NCBI RefSeq assembly: GCF_025642135.1
Contig: NZ_CP106793.1
Span: forward strand, 7,408,001 to 7,472,000
DNA length: 64,000 nucleotides
DNA from: Streptomyces cynarae
GTDB taxonomy: Bacteria; Actinomycetota; Actinomycetes; Streptomycetales; Streptomycetaceae
Direction of reading: 5' to 3'
Positions 34,631-43,904 of the stretch are shown here, piece by piece. The notes under the pieces were generated by a model. That model was not told the DNA's origin, did no database searches, and saw only the letters and a program-made list of their open reading frames with translations. Each line of letters opens with the position of its first letter. The first letter of the stretch is position 1. A program made the position numbers and the translations under genes.

Positions 34631-34686
34631 GTCCTCGACGTACGGGCCGGCCCGGCGCAGGCCTGGCGGGGCCGCTGCCTGCCGGA

Positions 34687-35943
34687 CTACCTGCCGGCCC
34701 TCGCCGTGGACCTGACGCTTCCCGGCAGGGCCTCGTGCACGAGCTGCTTCAGCTCCGGGTACACCGTGTGCGAGCCGGTGGGCCGCAGCTGGGTGAGGAA
34801 CTGGACCGTCAGGTCGTGCTGCGGATCCACCCAGAACGTGGTCGTGGCCACCCCGCTCCAGCCGAACGCGCCCCGCACCGCCGGGGACCGGGTGAGTTCC
34901 GGGTCGGTGACGACGGAGACGCCCAGGCCGAAACCGAGGCCCGCCCTGCCGGGCTCGCGGTGCACCCGGCTGCCGTACGACCGCAGATCGGCGTCGCCCG
35001 GGAGGTGGTTGGAGGTCATCGCGGTGACCGTGTCGGGGGTCAGCAGCCGGACGCCGTCCAGTTCGCCGCGGCGCCGCAGGAACTCCATGAAGCGGTGGTA
35101 GTCGTACGCCGACGCCACCATGCCGCCGCTGCCCGAGAGGAAACGGGGCCGTCCGTGCAGCGGCAGACCCGGGATCGGGGTGATGCCGCCGCTCTCCGTC
35201 TCGCCGTACAGCTCCGCGAGGCGCGGTGCCCGGTCCTCGGTGACGTGCAGGCACGCGTCGTCCATGCCCAGCGGCCCGAAGACCCGTTCGGCGAGGAAGG
35301 CGTCCAGGTCCTGGCCCGAGGCGACCTCGACCAGCCGGCCCAGGACGTTGGTCGCCACCGAGTAGTTCCACTGCGTGCCCGGCTCGAACTGCAGCGGCAG
35401 CCGCGCGTACACCTCGCAGGTCTCGGCGAGGTCCGTGCCGGGCACCACGGACGAGTCGATGCCCGCCTCCCGGTACAGCGCGTCCACGGGATGCGAGTGG
35501 TAGAAGCCGAACGTCAGGCCGGCGGTGTGCGTGAGCAGATGGCGGACCAGGATGGGCCGCTGGGCGGGGCGGGTCCGGACGGCCGGGCCGGTGCCGTCGA
35601 CGTACACCCGCGGCTCGGCGAACGCCGGCAGGAAGTCGGCGACGGGCGTGTCCAGCCCGAAGCGGCCCTCCTCCATCAGGATCAGCGCGGCGACGGACGT
35701 GACCGGCTTGGTCATCGAGTACATCCGCCACAAGGTGTCGGTCTCCACCGCGAGCCGCTCGGCGACGTCCCGGTGTCCGTACGTGGTCAGGTGGGCTATG
35801 CGGCCGTGCCGGGAGAGGGCCACCAGGTAGCCGGGCAGCCGGCCGTCGTCCACCTGGTGTGCGAAGTGCTGGTCGAGGCGGGCCAGTGCCTTCGGGTCGA
35901 GTCCGACCTCCTCCGGCTCGACCTCCTGTCGCAGGTGTCCCAT
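34687..35943 (-). CDS. Beta-lactamase-fold serine hydrolase (EstB/class C type), cytoplasmic
   Basis: The product is 418 aa; ATG 35943 with GGAGGAG upstream (open sequence to 36024 is not protein-like). Motifs: SMTK (SxxK), NYSVATN (YxN) and GWSG (WxG in the KTG position), as in the esterase/6-aminohexanoate hydrolase-like branch. There is no signal peptide, unlike the relative at 14113-15384, so it is probably a cytoplasmic esterase. It stands alone on the minus strand. Confidence 0.87.
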   Translation of the reverse strand: MGHLRQEVEPEEVGLDPKALARLDQHFAHQVDDGRLPGYLVALSRHGRIAHLTTYGHRDVAERLAVETDTLWRMYSMTKPVTSVAALILMEEGRFGLDTPVADFLPAFAEPRVYVDGTGPAVRTRPAQRPILVRHLLTHTAGLTFGFYHSHPVDALYREAGIDSSVVPGTDLAETCEVYARLPLQFEPGTQWNYSVATNVLGRLVEVASGQDLDAFLAERVFGPLGMDDACLHVTEDRAPRLAELYGETESGGITPIPGLPLHGRPRFLSGSGGMVASAYDYHRFMEFLRRRGELDGVRLLTPDTVTAMTSNHLPGDADLRSYGSRVHREPGRAGLGFGLGVSVVTDPELTRSPAVRGAFGWSGVATTTFWVDPQHDLTVQFLTQLRPTGSHTVYPELKQLVHEALPGSVRSTARAGR

Positions 35944-36217
35944 CGTTCTCCTCCGGTCTTTCCCGGTGCGGTCCCGGGCTTCCGGGGCCAACCTTTCATG
36001 CGCCGCCACGGAACCGGGGCCCATCCAACCTTGGCGGAGCGGTCCGCCCCGGGGCGGGGCCGAGCACCCTCCTGCAGCAGGTAACTGCTCAATACCCAGC
36101 TGACGCCGGGTGCCACCCCGATCGCCGCGCTGCCCCGGCGCAGCGGGTGTCCACCAGACGTGCGCGGACAGTGCCCACTCGGGAATGCGCGGCTCGGCCC
36201 GGGCAGTTGACCCGGGT

Positions 36218-36667
36218 ATGACTCAGGACGGGACACAGAACGCGCTGCTCGCGCTGCTCTCCGAAGGGCACGGCGGGGTGCTGGTCACCCTCAAGCGGGA
36301 CGGTCGGCCCCAGCTGTCGAATGTCAGCCACGCCTATGACCCCGGCGAGCGGATCATCCGGGTCTCCATCACCGACGACCGCGCCAAGACCCGCAATCTG
36401 CGCCGGGACCCCAGGGCCTCCTACCACGTCACGAGCGCCGACCGGTGGGCGTACACGGTCGTCGAGGGCACCGCCGAGCTCTCACCCGTCGCGGAGGACC
36501 CGTACGACGCGACGGTCGAGGAGCTCATCCGGCTCTACCGTGACGTCCTGGGCGAGCATCCCGACTGGGACGAGTACCGCGCCGCCATGGTCCGCGACCG
36601 CCGCCTGGTGCTGCGCCTGCGCGTCGAACGCGCGTACGGCATCCCCAAGGGGGCGAACCTGGGCTAA
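36218..36667 (+). CDS. PPOX-class F420-dependent oxidoreductase
   Basis: The product is 149 aa, ATG 36218. The split-barrel fold is seen in [50 protein letters not shown] and [15 protein letters not shown], typical of the actinobacterial F420/FMN-binding pyridoxamine-phosphate-oxidase-like family. Its stop overlaps the convergent dehydrogenase stop by 4 bases. Electron acceptor and substrate are unknown; F420 is suggested by family habit, not by a unique motif. Confidence 0.85.
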   Translation: MTQDGTQNALLALLSEGHGGVLVTLKRDGRPQLSNVSHAYDPGERIIRVSITDDRAKTRNLRRDPRASYHVTSADRWAYTVVEGTAELSPVAEDPYDATVEELIRLYRDVLGEHPDWDEYRAAMVRDRRLVLRLRVERAYGIPKGANLG

Positions 36668-37548
36668 CCGTGGAGGGCGTCCTCGGTGCGTGACTCGATC
36701 GCGCGCAGGACGGCCACCATGTCCTCGTGGCCGTGGCCCAGCGTCACGGTCTCCTCGAACAGGGCGTGGCAGACGTCGAGCAGCGGGGAGGCGACCCCCG
36801 CCTTGCGGGCGGCCTCGGCGATCAGCCGGTTGTTCTTCAGGACGTCGTGGGCCGCCGCCTGCACCGTGAAGTCGCGGGCGTACAGCTTCGGCGCCTTCAT
36901 ACGGGACACCCCGCTGGCCATCGGGCCCGCGTCCAGGACGTCGAGGAAGAGCCGCCGGTCCAGACCGTGCCGGTCCGCGAAGTGGTACGCCTCCGACAGC
37001 CCGGTCACCAGCGTGATCAGGAACAGGTTGACCGAGAGCTTCATCAGCAGGGCGTTCGGTGCGGCACCGCAGACGAAGGTCTCCCGGCACAGGGGTGCCA
37101 GCAGCGGCCGTACGACCTCCACGGCGGACTCGTCCCCGGCCAGCATCGCCACCAGATGCCCGTTCTCCGCGGGCACCCTGGACCCGGAGACCGGTGCCTC
37201 GACATAGCGCCCGCCCGCCGCACGCACATCGGCCTCGAGGGCGCGCGAGTATCCGGGCGACGTCGTGCCCATGTGGACCACGATGCGTCCGGCGACGCGG
37301 GTCGCGAAGTGCGGGGTGCCGCGGCCCAGGGTGGCGTCGATCGCGAGGTCGTCGGCCAGCATGAGGATCACGACGTCCGTCCGCGCGAACACCTCGGCGG
37401 GATCCGCCGCCACCTCGGCGCCGGTCGCACGCAGCGGATCGGTGCGGGCGGCCGTGCGGTTCCAGACCAGGAGCGGGGTGCCGGCCCAGGCCAGACGGAG
37501 CGCCATCGGCTGACCCATGACCCCGAGACCGATGAAACCGACGTCCAT
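36664..37548 (-). CDS. NAD(P)-dependent beta-hydroxyacid dehydrogenase (3-hydroxyisobutyrate dehydrogenase family)
   Basis: The product is 294 aa. The Rossmann motif [19 protein letters not shown], then [31 protein letters not shown] (substrate loop) and [12 protein letters not shown] (catalytic Lys region) are in family order. Members oxidise 3-hydroxyisobutyrate, tartronate semialdehyde and similar acids, or reduce imines. It is divergent from the TetR gene at 37661 with two operators between, so regulated by it. Confidence 0.88.
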   Translation of the reverse strand: MDVGFIGLGVMGQPMALRLAWAGTPLLVWNRTAARTDPLRATGAEVAADPAEVFARTDVVILMLADDLAIDATLGRGTPHFATRVAGRIVVHMGTTSPGYSRALEADVRAAGGRYVEAPVSGSRVPAENGHLVAMLAGDESAVEVVRPLLAPLCRETFVCGAAPNALLMKLSVNLFLITLVTGLSEAYHFADRHGLDRRLFLDVLDAGPMASGVSRMKAPKLYARDFTVQAAAHDVLKNNRLIAEAARKAGVASPLLDVCHALFEETVTLGHGHEDMVAVLRAIESRTEDALHG

Positions 37549-37583
37549 GGGGACCGCCCTCCCTGCGAGGCGTCGTCATGAGT

Positions 37584-37626
37584 TATGACAGCGGTCATAG
37601 TAGCGGGCTTTATGACACCGGTCATA
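37584..37626. promoter_or_regulatory. Two TetR operators TATGAC-N4-GTCATA
   Basis: TATGACAGCGGTCATA (37584-37599) and TATGACACCGGTCATA (37611-37626) are near-identical dyads 27 bases apart (centre to centre), between the divergent dehydrogenase and TetR genes. Confidence 0.85.
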
Positions 37627-37660
37627 GGGTGGGTGCCGAAGTGTCGAGACGGAGGTCACG

Positions 37661-38269
37661 ATGGCGGTGCCCGACCGCGGGCCACGCGAGCGGATGGTCT
37701 TCAGCGCGGCCCAGCTGATCCGGCGCGACGGGGTCACCGCGACAGGTATGCGCGACGTCGCCGCGCACGCGCGGGCGCCGCGCGGCTCGCTCCAGCACTA
37801 CTTCCCCGGCGGCAAGGAACAGCTCGTCAACGAGGCGGTGGAGTGGGCCGGCCGGTACGCCGCCAACCGGATCGCCCGTTTCCTCGCCTCGATGGCCGAG
37901 CCGACACCGAGCGGGCTGTTCGCCGAGATGGTCCGGCAGTGGACGGACGAATACGCCAGAACCGGCTTCGAGGGCGGCTGTCCGGTGGCCGCGGCGGCCG
38001 TGGACTGCGCACAGTCCACCGACTCCACGCGCGCGGCGGCCGCGGCGGCGTTCGCCCACTGGACGCGCCCGGTCGCCGAGGCGCTGACGGGCATGGGAGT
38101 CCCGGCGGCCCGGGCGGAACCGCTCGCGACGCTCATGATCAGCGCCCTGGAGGGCGCCCTGCTGATCGCCCGCGCCGAACGGGACGAGCGGGCCCTGACG
38201 ACCGTGGTGCGGGAACTCGGACCGCTGCTCGACGCGAGCGTCGACGACGGCACCCCTGGGCGGCCCTAG
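37661..38269 (+). CDS. TetR-family regulator (LmrA/YxaF-like)
   Basis: The product is 202 aa. HTH region: RMVFSAAQLIRRDGVTATGMRDVAAHARAPRGSLQHYFPGGKEQL, with the YxaF/LmrA signature SLQHYFPGGKEQL and FEGGCPVAAAAVD in the ligand domain. It is divergent from the dehydrogenase and next to two matching palindromes, so local autoregulation is expected. Its stop overlaps the convergent phosphatase stop. Confidence 0.9.
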   Translation: MAVPDRGPRERMVFSAAQLIRRDGVTATGMRDVAAHARAPRGSLQHYFPGGKEQLVNEAVEWAGRYAANRIARFLASMAEPTPSGLFAEMVRQWTDEYARTGFEGGCPVAAAAVDCAQSTDSTRAAAAAAFAHWTRPVAEALTGMGVPAARAEPLATLMISALEGALLIARAERDERALTTVVRELGPLLDASVDDGTPGRP

Positions 38270-39405
38270 GCAGTCCCGGGGCCCCGCTGCACGAGCATCA
38301 TGGCCATGTCGTCGTTGAGCAGGCCGCCCGCGTAAGCCCGGAGGTCGGTGGTGATCTCCCTCAGGAGCGGCCCGGGGGCCTGGTCGTTCCACCGCACGAC
38401 GCGTTCGGCAAGCGGGTAGAACGTGCCCTCGCCGTCGCGGGTCTCGGTGACGCCGTCGGTGTAGAGGAGGATCCTGTCCCCCTCGTGGAAGGGGAAGGTC
38501 GCCGCCGTGTACGTGCTGTCGGACATGGCTCCGAGGCCGAGCGGCGGGGCGGGTTCGGTCACATGGAGCGCGGTGGCGGTCCCGGTCGCCCGGCGCAACA
38601 GCAGCGGCGGCGGATGGCCGCAGCTGATCATGTGGACCACCGGCTCGTCGTCCGGGATGTCGAGCACGACGGCGGTCACGAAGCGTTCCGCGGCGTCGGG
38701 CTCGCATTGCGAGAATTCCGCGAGGCCCCAGCGGACGGCGTCCTCGACGTAGGCGACCAGTTCCGTCAGCGGCATCTGCCGGTGGGCCGCGGCGCGGAAG
38801 GCACCCAGCACGATCGCCGTGTCGCTGATGGACGCGAGGCCCTTGCCGCGCACGTCTCCCATGATCAGGCGGGTGGAGTCGGTGGTGCGGGCCGCGGCGT
38901 AGAGATCGCCGCCCATGTAGGTGTCGGCCTCGGCACTGTGGTACTCCGCGGCGAGGGACACCGGCCCGGCCCGCTCCGGGAGCGGGCGCAGGACGACGCG
39001 CTGAGCGGTGTCGGAGACCGCGCGCGCTCTGACGAGTTCCCGATGGTGCCGGTCCCGCAGGTGGGTGAAGGCGACCAGGAGGACGGAGAGCACGGCGAGT
39101 GAAGCGAGTTCGACCAGCACGCTCTCGGTGATCAGGGTCCGCCGCTCCGCCCCCGCGGCGATCAGCGCGAGGACGGCGAGGGCGCCGATCAGCGCCGTGG
39201 GCCGTGGACCGGCACCGATGGCGGTCACCGCGGTGGCGACGACCAGGAGATGGGCGAGATGGATGTCCGGCGGCAGGAACGCGTCGGCCGCCGGGATGGA
39301 GACGATCAAGACCAGGGGGATGACCAGGAAGAGCGGGTGCGGCGCTGCCCGGCGCCAGACCTGGAGGATCCTGGTCGCGGATGTAGTGATGGTCGCAGCG
39401 CTCAT
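38266..39405 (-). CDS. Membrane-anchored SpoIIE-family PP2C phosphatase
   Basis: The product is 379 aa; ATG 39405 chosen for the CCGGAGCAGGA site directly upstream rather than GTG 39441. Three to four membrane helices occupy about residues 20-115 (LFLVIPLVLIVSIPAADAFL and onward), followed by the PP2C core with YMGGDLYAA, MGDVRGKGL, MISCGHPPPLLL and LLNDDMAMMLV. It would dephosphorylate anti-anti-sigma partners at the membrane. No sigma or anti-sigma gene is adjacent, as is common in Streptomyces. Confidence 0.9.
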   Translation of the reverse strand: MSAATITTSATRILQVWRRAAPHPLFLVIPLVLIVSIPAADAFLPPDIHLAHLLVVATAVTAIGAGPRPTALIGALAVLALIAAGAERRTLITESVLVELASLAVLSVLLVAFTHLRDRHHRELVRARAVSDTAQRVVLRPLPERAGPVSLAAEYHSAEADTYMGGDLYAAARTTDSTRLIMGDVRGKGLASISDTAIVLGAFRAAAHRQMPLTELVAYVEDAVRWGLAEFSQCEPDAAERFVTAVVLDIPDDEPVVHMISCGHPPPLLLRRATGTATALHVTEPAPPLGLGAMSDSTYTAATFPFHEGDRILLYTDGVTETRDGEGTFYPLAERVVRWNDQAPGPLLREITTDLRAYAGGLLNDDMAMMLVQRGPGTA

Positions 39406-39567
39406 TCCTGCTCCGGACGGTGGCGGCATGGTGGGGGGCACGGCACTGGGGGAGCCGCGGTGGGGGATCAGGGTGCCGCCGACACCACATCCCTCAGCGG
39501 TGTCAACAGATCGGGGCTGCGCTCTATGCCGGGCCGGGCGAGCACGCCGGATACCGAGTCGGACCTC

Positions 39568-40431
39568 TCACAGGCATCCGAGTGACTGATACACCGCGCG
39601 GGTCGTGGCGGCGATCTGCGACCAGGTGCGGTCGCGGGCGACGATGCCGAAGCGGGCGCGCGGAGCGCTGCCGTCGGACGGGGGCTGAAGGAAGACGGGA
39701 TCAACGACGTCCGGGACGACACGTACCCGCCCCACGGGCACCCCGCGCGCGACGATGTCGGCCTTCAGCGCCTCGCTCGGAGCCAGTACGGTGTCGGCCT
39801 CGCGCAGGCAGTACGTCTCCGACGGGTGCAGGGTGGGGCGCGGTTCGTCGGCGCCCGAACGTCCGGGGGTCCGTGCCGGCCAGGGTTCCGCCGGTAGGCT
39901 GCGCACCTCGTAGACCACGGGCAGCCCGTAGGTCTCGCGCAGGGCCAGCGCCACCCGGCCGTTGCCGTGGTCGCTCGCCGCGTGCAGCACCGAGGGCCGC
40001 AGTCGCTCGACGAGCCGCGCCGCCAGTTCGGTGTTGCGCGCGAGGAGCGGGCCGTCGCCGTGGGGCAGCCACCGGGGCAGGAGTCGGTGCTGGGGCACTC
40101 CGTCCAGCAGATCGAGCGACCGCGCGTCGAACACACCGTGGGTGACCGGGAATCCGATGCGCGTCACCACGTGCGGATCGAGCCCCGCCTCCGACTGCGC
40201 CCGGGCGAGCGCCTGGGTGCGCAGGGTGTAGCCCGTGCGCTGGTGCGGCAGTCCGTCGGTGACCAGGTGCAGCACGCGTCCGGGCACGGGCCGGATCGGG
40301 CGCCCGGCCGGTGCCGGTACGGGTGCGGAGGACGGCTCGGCCGACGGCCCGGACGGGCGCGCCCGGGCGGCGAGGACGGAGGCGGCCAGGGTGAGGGCAT
40401 GTACGGGACGACGGGACGGACGACGGGGCAT
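39568..40431 (-). CDS. Glycosyltransferase N-terminal (GT4-like) domain protein lacking the donor domain
   Basis: The product is 287 aa. It begins as a GT-B acceptor domain (VLHLVTDGLPHQRTGYTLRTQALARAQ, VLHAASDHGNGRVALALRETYGLPVVYEVRSLP, TVLAPSEALKADIVARGVP, VRVVPDVVD). Straight after this it reads RDRTWSQIAATTRAVYQSL, which looks like the extreme C-terminal helix of full-length enzymes. The donor-sugar (GT1) domain with its E-x7-E motif is missing, about 150 residues short. Either an internal deletion has made it inactive or it is a specialised short form. It lies upstream of the PP2C gene on the same strand. Confidence 0.65.
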   Translation of the reverse strand: MPRRPSRRPVHALTLAASVLAARARPSGPSAEPSSAPVPAPAGRPIRPVPGRVLHLVTDGLPHQRTGYTLRTQALARAQSEAGLDPHVVTRIGFPVTHGVFDARSLDLLDGVPQHRLLPRWLPHGDGPLLARNTELAARLVERLRPSVLHAASDHGNGRVALALRETYGLPVVYEVRSLPAEPWPARTPGRSGADEPRPTLHPSETYCLREADTVLAPSEALKADIVARGVPVGRVRVVPDVVDPVFLQPPSDGSAPRARFGIVARDRTWSQIAATTRAVYQSLGCL

Positions 40432-40579
40432 GCGGCCAGGCTAGGGTGCGCGGGTGACAGCCGGGTCGCACGGGGTGCGGGCCACTCGGACGGCGGGCGC
40501 ACGGTGCGCGGGCCGGGGCGGTCCGGGCGCGGGGGCACGGTGGGTGCGCGGGCGCTCGCCGCAGCAGCGGCGAGCGTGG

Positions 40580-40626
40580 CGCGTCCGAGTCCCCGAACCG
40601 CCGGCGCGGTCGGGGACTCGGACGCG
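40580..40626. terminator. Long stem-loop after the MHS transporter gene
   Basis: CGCGTCCGAGTCCCCG (40580-40595) pairs perfectly with CGGGGACTCGGACGCG (40611-40626); an inner ACCGC/GCGGT extends it. It lies 6 bases beyond the stop of the leftward MHS transporter gene. Confidence 0.8.
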
Positions 40627-40632
40627 CGGGGC

Positions 40633-41991
40633 TCAGGCCGTGACCGTCTCCCGGCTCGCTGCCTCGCCCGCCGGGCGCTCGCCGAGCCGTTCCGTCGGCA
40701 CCTTGTGCGTCTCGCGGGCGGTGAGCGCGGCCACGACCGGCGGGACGCACAGGGCCGCGGTGAACAGGGCCACCGAGGACCAGTCGGTGCCGTCCGGCCC
40801 GGCGATCTCGGCGGCGAACGTCACCGCGAACCCGGCGACCGCGAAGCCGATCTGTGTGCCGATCGCCATGCCCGACATCCGGACCCGGGTGGAGAACATC
40901 TCACCGTAGAAGGAGGGCCACACGCCGTTCGCGGCGCTGTAGACGACACCGAAGGCGACGATCCCGGTCAGCAGGATCAGCGGGTAGGAGCCGCTGGAGA
41001 TCGCCCACAGGTAGAGGAACATCGTCACCGCGCTGCCCACGGCACCGATGAGGTACACCGGGCGGCGGCCGATGCGGTCGGACAGTGCCGCCCACAGCGG
41101 GATCGCGGCAAGGGCGACGAGATTGGCGAGCGCGCCCACCCACAGCATGGAGGAGCGGGACACGCCCACCGCGTCGCTCGTCGCGTACGCCAGCGCCCAG
41201 ACCGTGAAGATGGTGCTCACCGAGGCGATGAGGGCGCCCGCGATCACCCGCAGTACGTCCGCCCAGTGCTCGCGCAGCAGCACCGCCAGCGGCAGCCGGG
41301 CAGGCCCCTCGGCGCCGGCCTGCCGGGCGAAGGCCGGTGTCTCCGCGAGCCTGCGGCGGATGACATAGCCGACGACGGCCACGGCGACGCTCAGCCAGAA
41401 CGGGAGGCGCCAGCCCCAGGACAGCAACTGCCTCTCCGGGAGCGCGGCGACCGGCAGGAAGACGAGCGTGGCGATGAGCTGGCCGCCCTGGGTGCCGCTG
41501 AGCGTGAAGCTGGTGAAGAACCCGCGCCGGTGCGGGGGCGCGTGCTCCAGGCTCATGGAACTGGCGCTCGCCTGTTCGCCGGCCGCCGAGATCCCCTGGA
41601 GGACGCGGCACAGCACCAGCAGGACGGGGGCCAGGGTGCCGACCTCGGCGCGGGTGGGCAGACAGCCGATGAGGAACGTCGACAGGCCCATCAGGACCAG
41701 CGTGAACACCATGATCTTCTTACGGCCGACCCGGTCGCCGTAGTGGCCGAGGAACAGCGCGCCGAGGGGACGGGCCGCGTACGCGACACCGAAGGTGGCC
41801 AGCGACAGCAGGGTCGCGGTGGCCGGGTCGGAGGCGTCGAAGAAGACCTTCGGGAAGATCAGCGCGGCCGCGCTGCCGTAGATGAAGAAGTCGTAGTACT
41901 CCAGGGCGCTGCCGATCCAGGCGGCCGTCGCGGCCTTCCTCGGCTGGCCGGGCGGGGCGGCGGCGTCGTCGGGCGGGGCGGGGACGGACAC
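40633..41991 (-). CDS. MHS-family MFS transporter, probable shikimate/quinate-type importer
   Basis: The product is 452 aa with twelve membrane segments. Family marks: WIGSALEYYDFFIYGSAAALIFPKVFF, ARPLGALFLGHYGDRVGRKKIM (motif A) and CRVLQGISAAGEQASAS, as in ShiA/KgtP/ProP relatives. The gene lies beside a TetR regulator, a shikimate dehydrogenase and a 3-dehydroshikimate dehydratase, so uptake of shikimate, quinate or dehydroshikimate is the best guess. Its promoter region (41992-42175) contains a dyad at 42079-42102. Confidence 0.86.
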   Translation of the reverse strand: MSVPAPPDDAAAPPGQPRKAATAAWIGSALEYYDFFIYGSAAALIFPKVFFDASDPATATLLSLATFGVAYAARPLGALFLGHYGDRVGRKKIMVFTLVLMGLSTFLIGCLPTRAEVGTLAPVLLVLCRVLQGISAAGEQASASSMSLEHAPPHRRGFFTSFTLSGTQGGQLIATLVFLPVAALPERQLLSWGWRLPFWLSVAVAVVGYVIRRRLAETPAFARQAGAEGPARLPLAVLLREHWADVLRVIAGALIASVSTIFTVWALAYATSDAVGVSRSSMLWVGALANLVALAAIPLWAALSDRIGRRPVYLIGAVGSAVTMFLYLWAISSGSYPLILLTGIVAFGVVYSAANGVWPSFYGEMFSTRVRMSGMAIGTQIGFAVAGFAVTFAAEIAGPDGTDWSSVALFTAALCVPPVVAALTARETHKVPTERLGERPAGEAASRETVTA

Positions 41992-42078
41992 GACGGGCTC
42001 CTTCGAGGGACTCCGACCGTAGACGAACGGGTGGAGTGAGCGGATGGGTGAGCGGGTGAGGAGAGGCGCCGGATTCGG

Positions 42079-42102
42079 CTAATTAACCCACTGGATAGTT
42101 AG
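42079..42102. promoter_or_regulatory. Imperfect dyad CTAATTA-N10-TAGTTAG in the MHS promoter region
   Basis: Seven-base arms with one mismatch, in an AT-rich patch 88 bases upstream of the MHS transporter start. Possible site for the adjacent TetR regulator. Confidence 0.4.
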
Positions 42103-42175
42103 TAGCGGTGGGTGGGATGTTGCGCCCGCGTTTCCCCGGTGTCAAGAGGTCGCGCCCGGACAGCCGGTGCGGCGG

Positions 42176-42841
42176 TCAGTCCTCCGTGCGGTCCGCCGTC
42201 AGATACGCGATCACCATGTCCCCGAGCATCCGGCGGTAGTGTTCGCGCTGGTCGGCGGCGACCAGGTCCCGGCCGAACAGGGCGCCGAAGGTGTGCCGGT
42301 TGGCGACCCGGAAGAAGCAGAACGAGCTGATCAGGGCGTGCAGGTCGACGGCGTCGACGTCGGCCGTGAACAGCCCGGACTTCCGGCCCGCCGCGAGGAT
42401 GCGGCCGGTCACCTCCAGGGCCGGCGAGCCGATCGTCCCCAACTCCTCGGAGGCGGCGATGTGCTCGGCGCCGTGGATGTTCTCGATGCTGACCAGGCGG
42501 ATGAAGTCGGGGTGCTGCTCGTGGTGGTCGAAGGTGACCTCGGCGAGCCGGCGGATGGCCGCGACCGGGTCCAGGTGCTCGACGTCCAGCTCCTGCTCGG
42601 CCTGGCGGATCACCCCGTAGGCCCGCTCCAGGACGGCCGTGAACAGCTGCTCCTTGCCGCCGAAGTAGTAGTAGATCATCCGCTTGGTGGTACGGGTGCG
42701 GGCGGCGATCTCGTCGACGCGCGCCCCGTCGTACCCGGCGCGGGCGAACTCCTGGGTGGCCACGTCGAGGATCTCGGCCCTCGTGCGGGCGGCGTCGCGG
42801 ATGCGGCCGTTCGGTCGTGCCGGTTCGTCGACGCTGGTCAT
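42176..42841 (-). CDS. TetR-family regulator of the shikimate/quinate genes
   Basis: The product is 221 aa from ATG 42841 (MTSVDEPARPNGRIRD). The HTH is AEILDVATQEFARAGYDGARVDEIAARTRTTKRMIYYYFGGKEQLF, and the C-terminal half has the NIHGAEHIAASEELG pattern of the TetR_C subfamily seen beside aromatic-acid catabolic genes. It is divergent from the shikimate dehydrogenase gene at 43016 and upstream of the MHS transporter on the same strand, so it could control both. Confidence 0.9.
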   Translation of the reverse strand: MTSVDEPARPNGRIRDAARTRAEILDVATQEFARAGYDGARVDEIAARTRTTKRMIYYYFGGKEQLFTAVLERAYGVIRQAEQELDVEHLDPVAAIRRLAEVTFDHHEQHPDFIRLVSIENIHGAEHIAASEELGTIGSPALEVTGRILAAGRKSGLFTADVDAVDLHALISSFCFFRVANRHTFGALFGRDLVAADQREHYRRMLGDMVIAYLTADRTED

Positions 42842-42976
42842 GGAGTTCCTTGGGGCGAGGGAAGGGCAGTCTGACTCGTTCGCGTGCCCGCGATTGTAGA
42901 AGCCCGGTCGCCCTCCGTTCCGGTCGCCCTCCGTTCCCCGCAGGGCTTCCGCCGGCCCGGTGGCGGCTGCTATGAC

Positions 42977-42998
42977 TAACGTACTAGTTCGTACATTA
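42977..42998. promoter_or_regulatory. Operator-like dyad TAACGTAC-N6-GTACATTA
   Basis: Seven of eight arm bases are symmetric around TAGTTC. It lies 18 bases before the GTG of shikimate dehydrogenase, next to its AGGAGGA ribosome-binding site, between divergent genes. Confidence 0.6.
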
Positions 42999-43015
42999 CT
43001 GCCAGGAGGACGCCG

Positions 43016-43891
43016 GTGCCCAAGGACTCGTATCTCGTCGGTCTCATCGGTTCGGGCATCGGTCCCTCGCTCAGCCCCGCCCTGCACGAGAGGGAGGCCG
43101 ACCGGCAGGGCCTGCGCTACCTGTACCGACTGATCGACCTCGACCGTCTCGGAGCCGGTCCGGCAGCCGTGGGCGAGCTCGTCGGGGCCGCCCGAGACCT
43201 GGGCTTCGACGGGCTCAACATCACCCATCCGTGCAAGCAGCTGGTCATCCCGAACCTCGACGCGCTCGCCCCGCAGGCCGAGGCACTCGGCGCCGTGAAC
43301 ACCGTCGTCTTCGAGGACGGTCGGGCCGTCGGCCACAACACGGACATCACCGGCTTCGCCGCGTCCTTCGCCCGAGGGCTGCGCGACGCCTCACTGGACC
43401 GCGTGGTGCAGCTCGGCGCGGGCGGCGCGGGCGCGGCCGTCGCGCACGCCCTGCTGACGCTCGGCGCCGGTCACGTCACCGTCGTCGACGCCCTGCCCGA
43501 GCGCGCCGCCGACCTCGCCGCCTCCCTGGGCCGGCACTTCGGCGCCGAGCGCGCGGCCGGAGCCGGCCTCGACGCGCTGCCGGTGGCCCTGACGGGCGCC
43601 GACGGCCTCGTGCACGCGACGCCCACCGGCATGGCCGCCCACCCCGGGCTGCCGCTCCCGGCCCGGCTGCTCCACCCCGGGCTGTGGGTCGCCGAGGTGG
43701 TCTACCGCCCGCTGGAGACCGAACTGCTGCGCACCGCCCGCGCGCTCGGCTGCGCCACGCTCGACGGCGGCGGCATGGCCGTCTTCCAGGCGGCCGACGC
43801 GTTCCGCCTGTTCACCGGGCGGGAACCGGACAGCACGCGCATGCTCACGGACATCACCGAACTGGCCGGGGCCACGGCCGCCCGTCAGTAG
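43016..43891 (+). CDS. Quinate/shikimate dehydrogenase (AroE/YdiB family)
   Basis: The product is 291 aa; GTG 43016 with AGGAGGA upstream. Family motifs: GSGIGPSLSPALHE (substrate Ser-x-Ser), GLNITHPCKQ (catalytic Lys), GAVNTVVFEDGRAVGHNTDITGF and GAGGAGAAVAHAL (nucleotide). It interconverts shikimate or quinate and the 3-dehydro form. With the dehydratase directly downstream (13 bases) and the importer nearby, a catabolic role feeding protocatechuate is more likely than the biosynthetic aroE role. Confidence 0.88.
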   Translation: MPKDSYLVGLIGSGIGPSLSPALHEREADRQGLRYLYRLIDLDRLGAGPAAVGELVGAARDLGFDGLNITHPCKQLVIPNLDALAPQAEALGAVNTVVFEDGRAVGHNTDITGFAASFARGLRDASLDRVVQLGAGGAGAAVAHALLTLGAGHVTVVDALPERAADLAASLGRHFGAERAAGAGLDALPVALTGADGLVHATPTGMAAHPGLPLPARLLHPGLWVAEVVYRPLETELLRTARALGCATLDGGGMAVFQAADAFRLFTGREPDSTRMLTDITELAGATAARQ

Positions 43892-43904
43892 GGAAGGACC
43901 CCTG

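Noticed and set aside
42901..42930. Short direct repeat GGTCGCCCTCCGTTCC
   Set aside because: Two adjacent copies only, in a leader region; probably slippage with no further structure.
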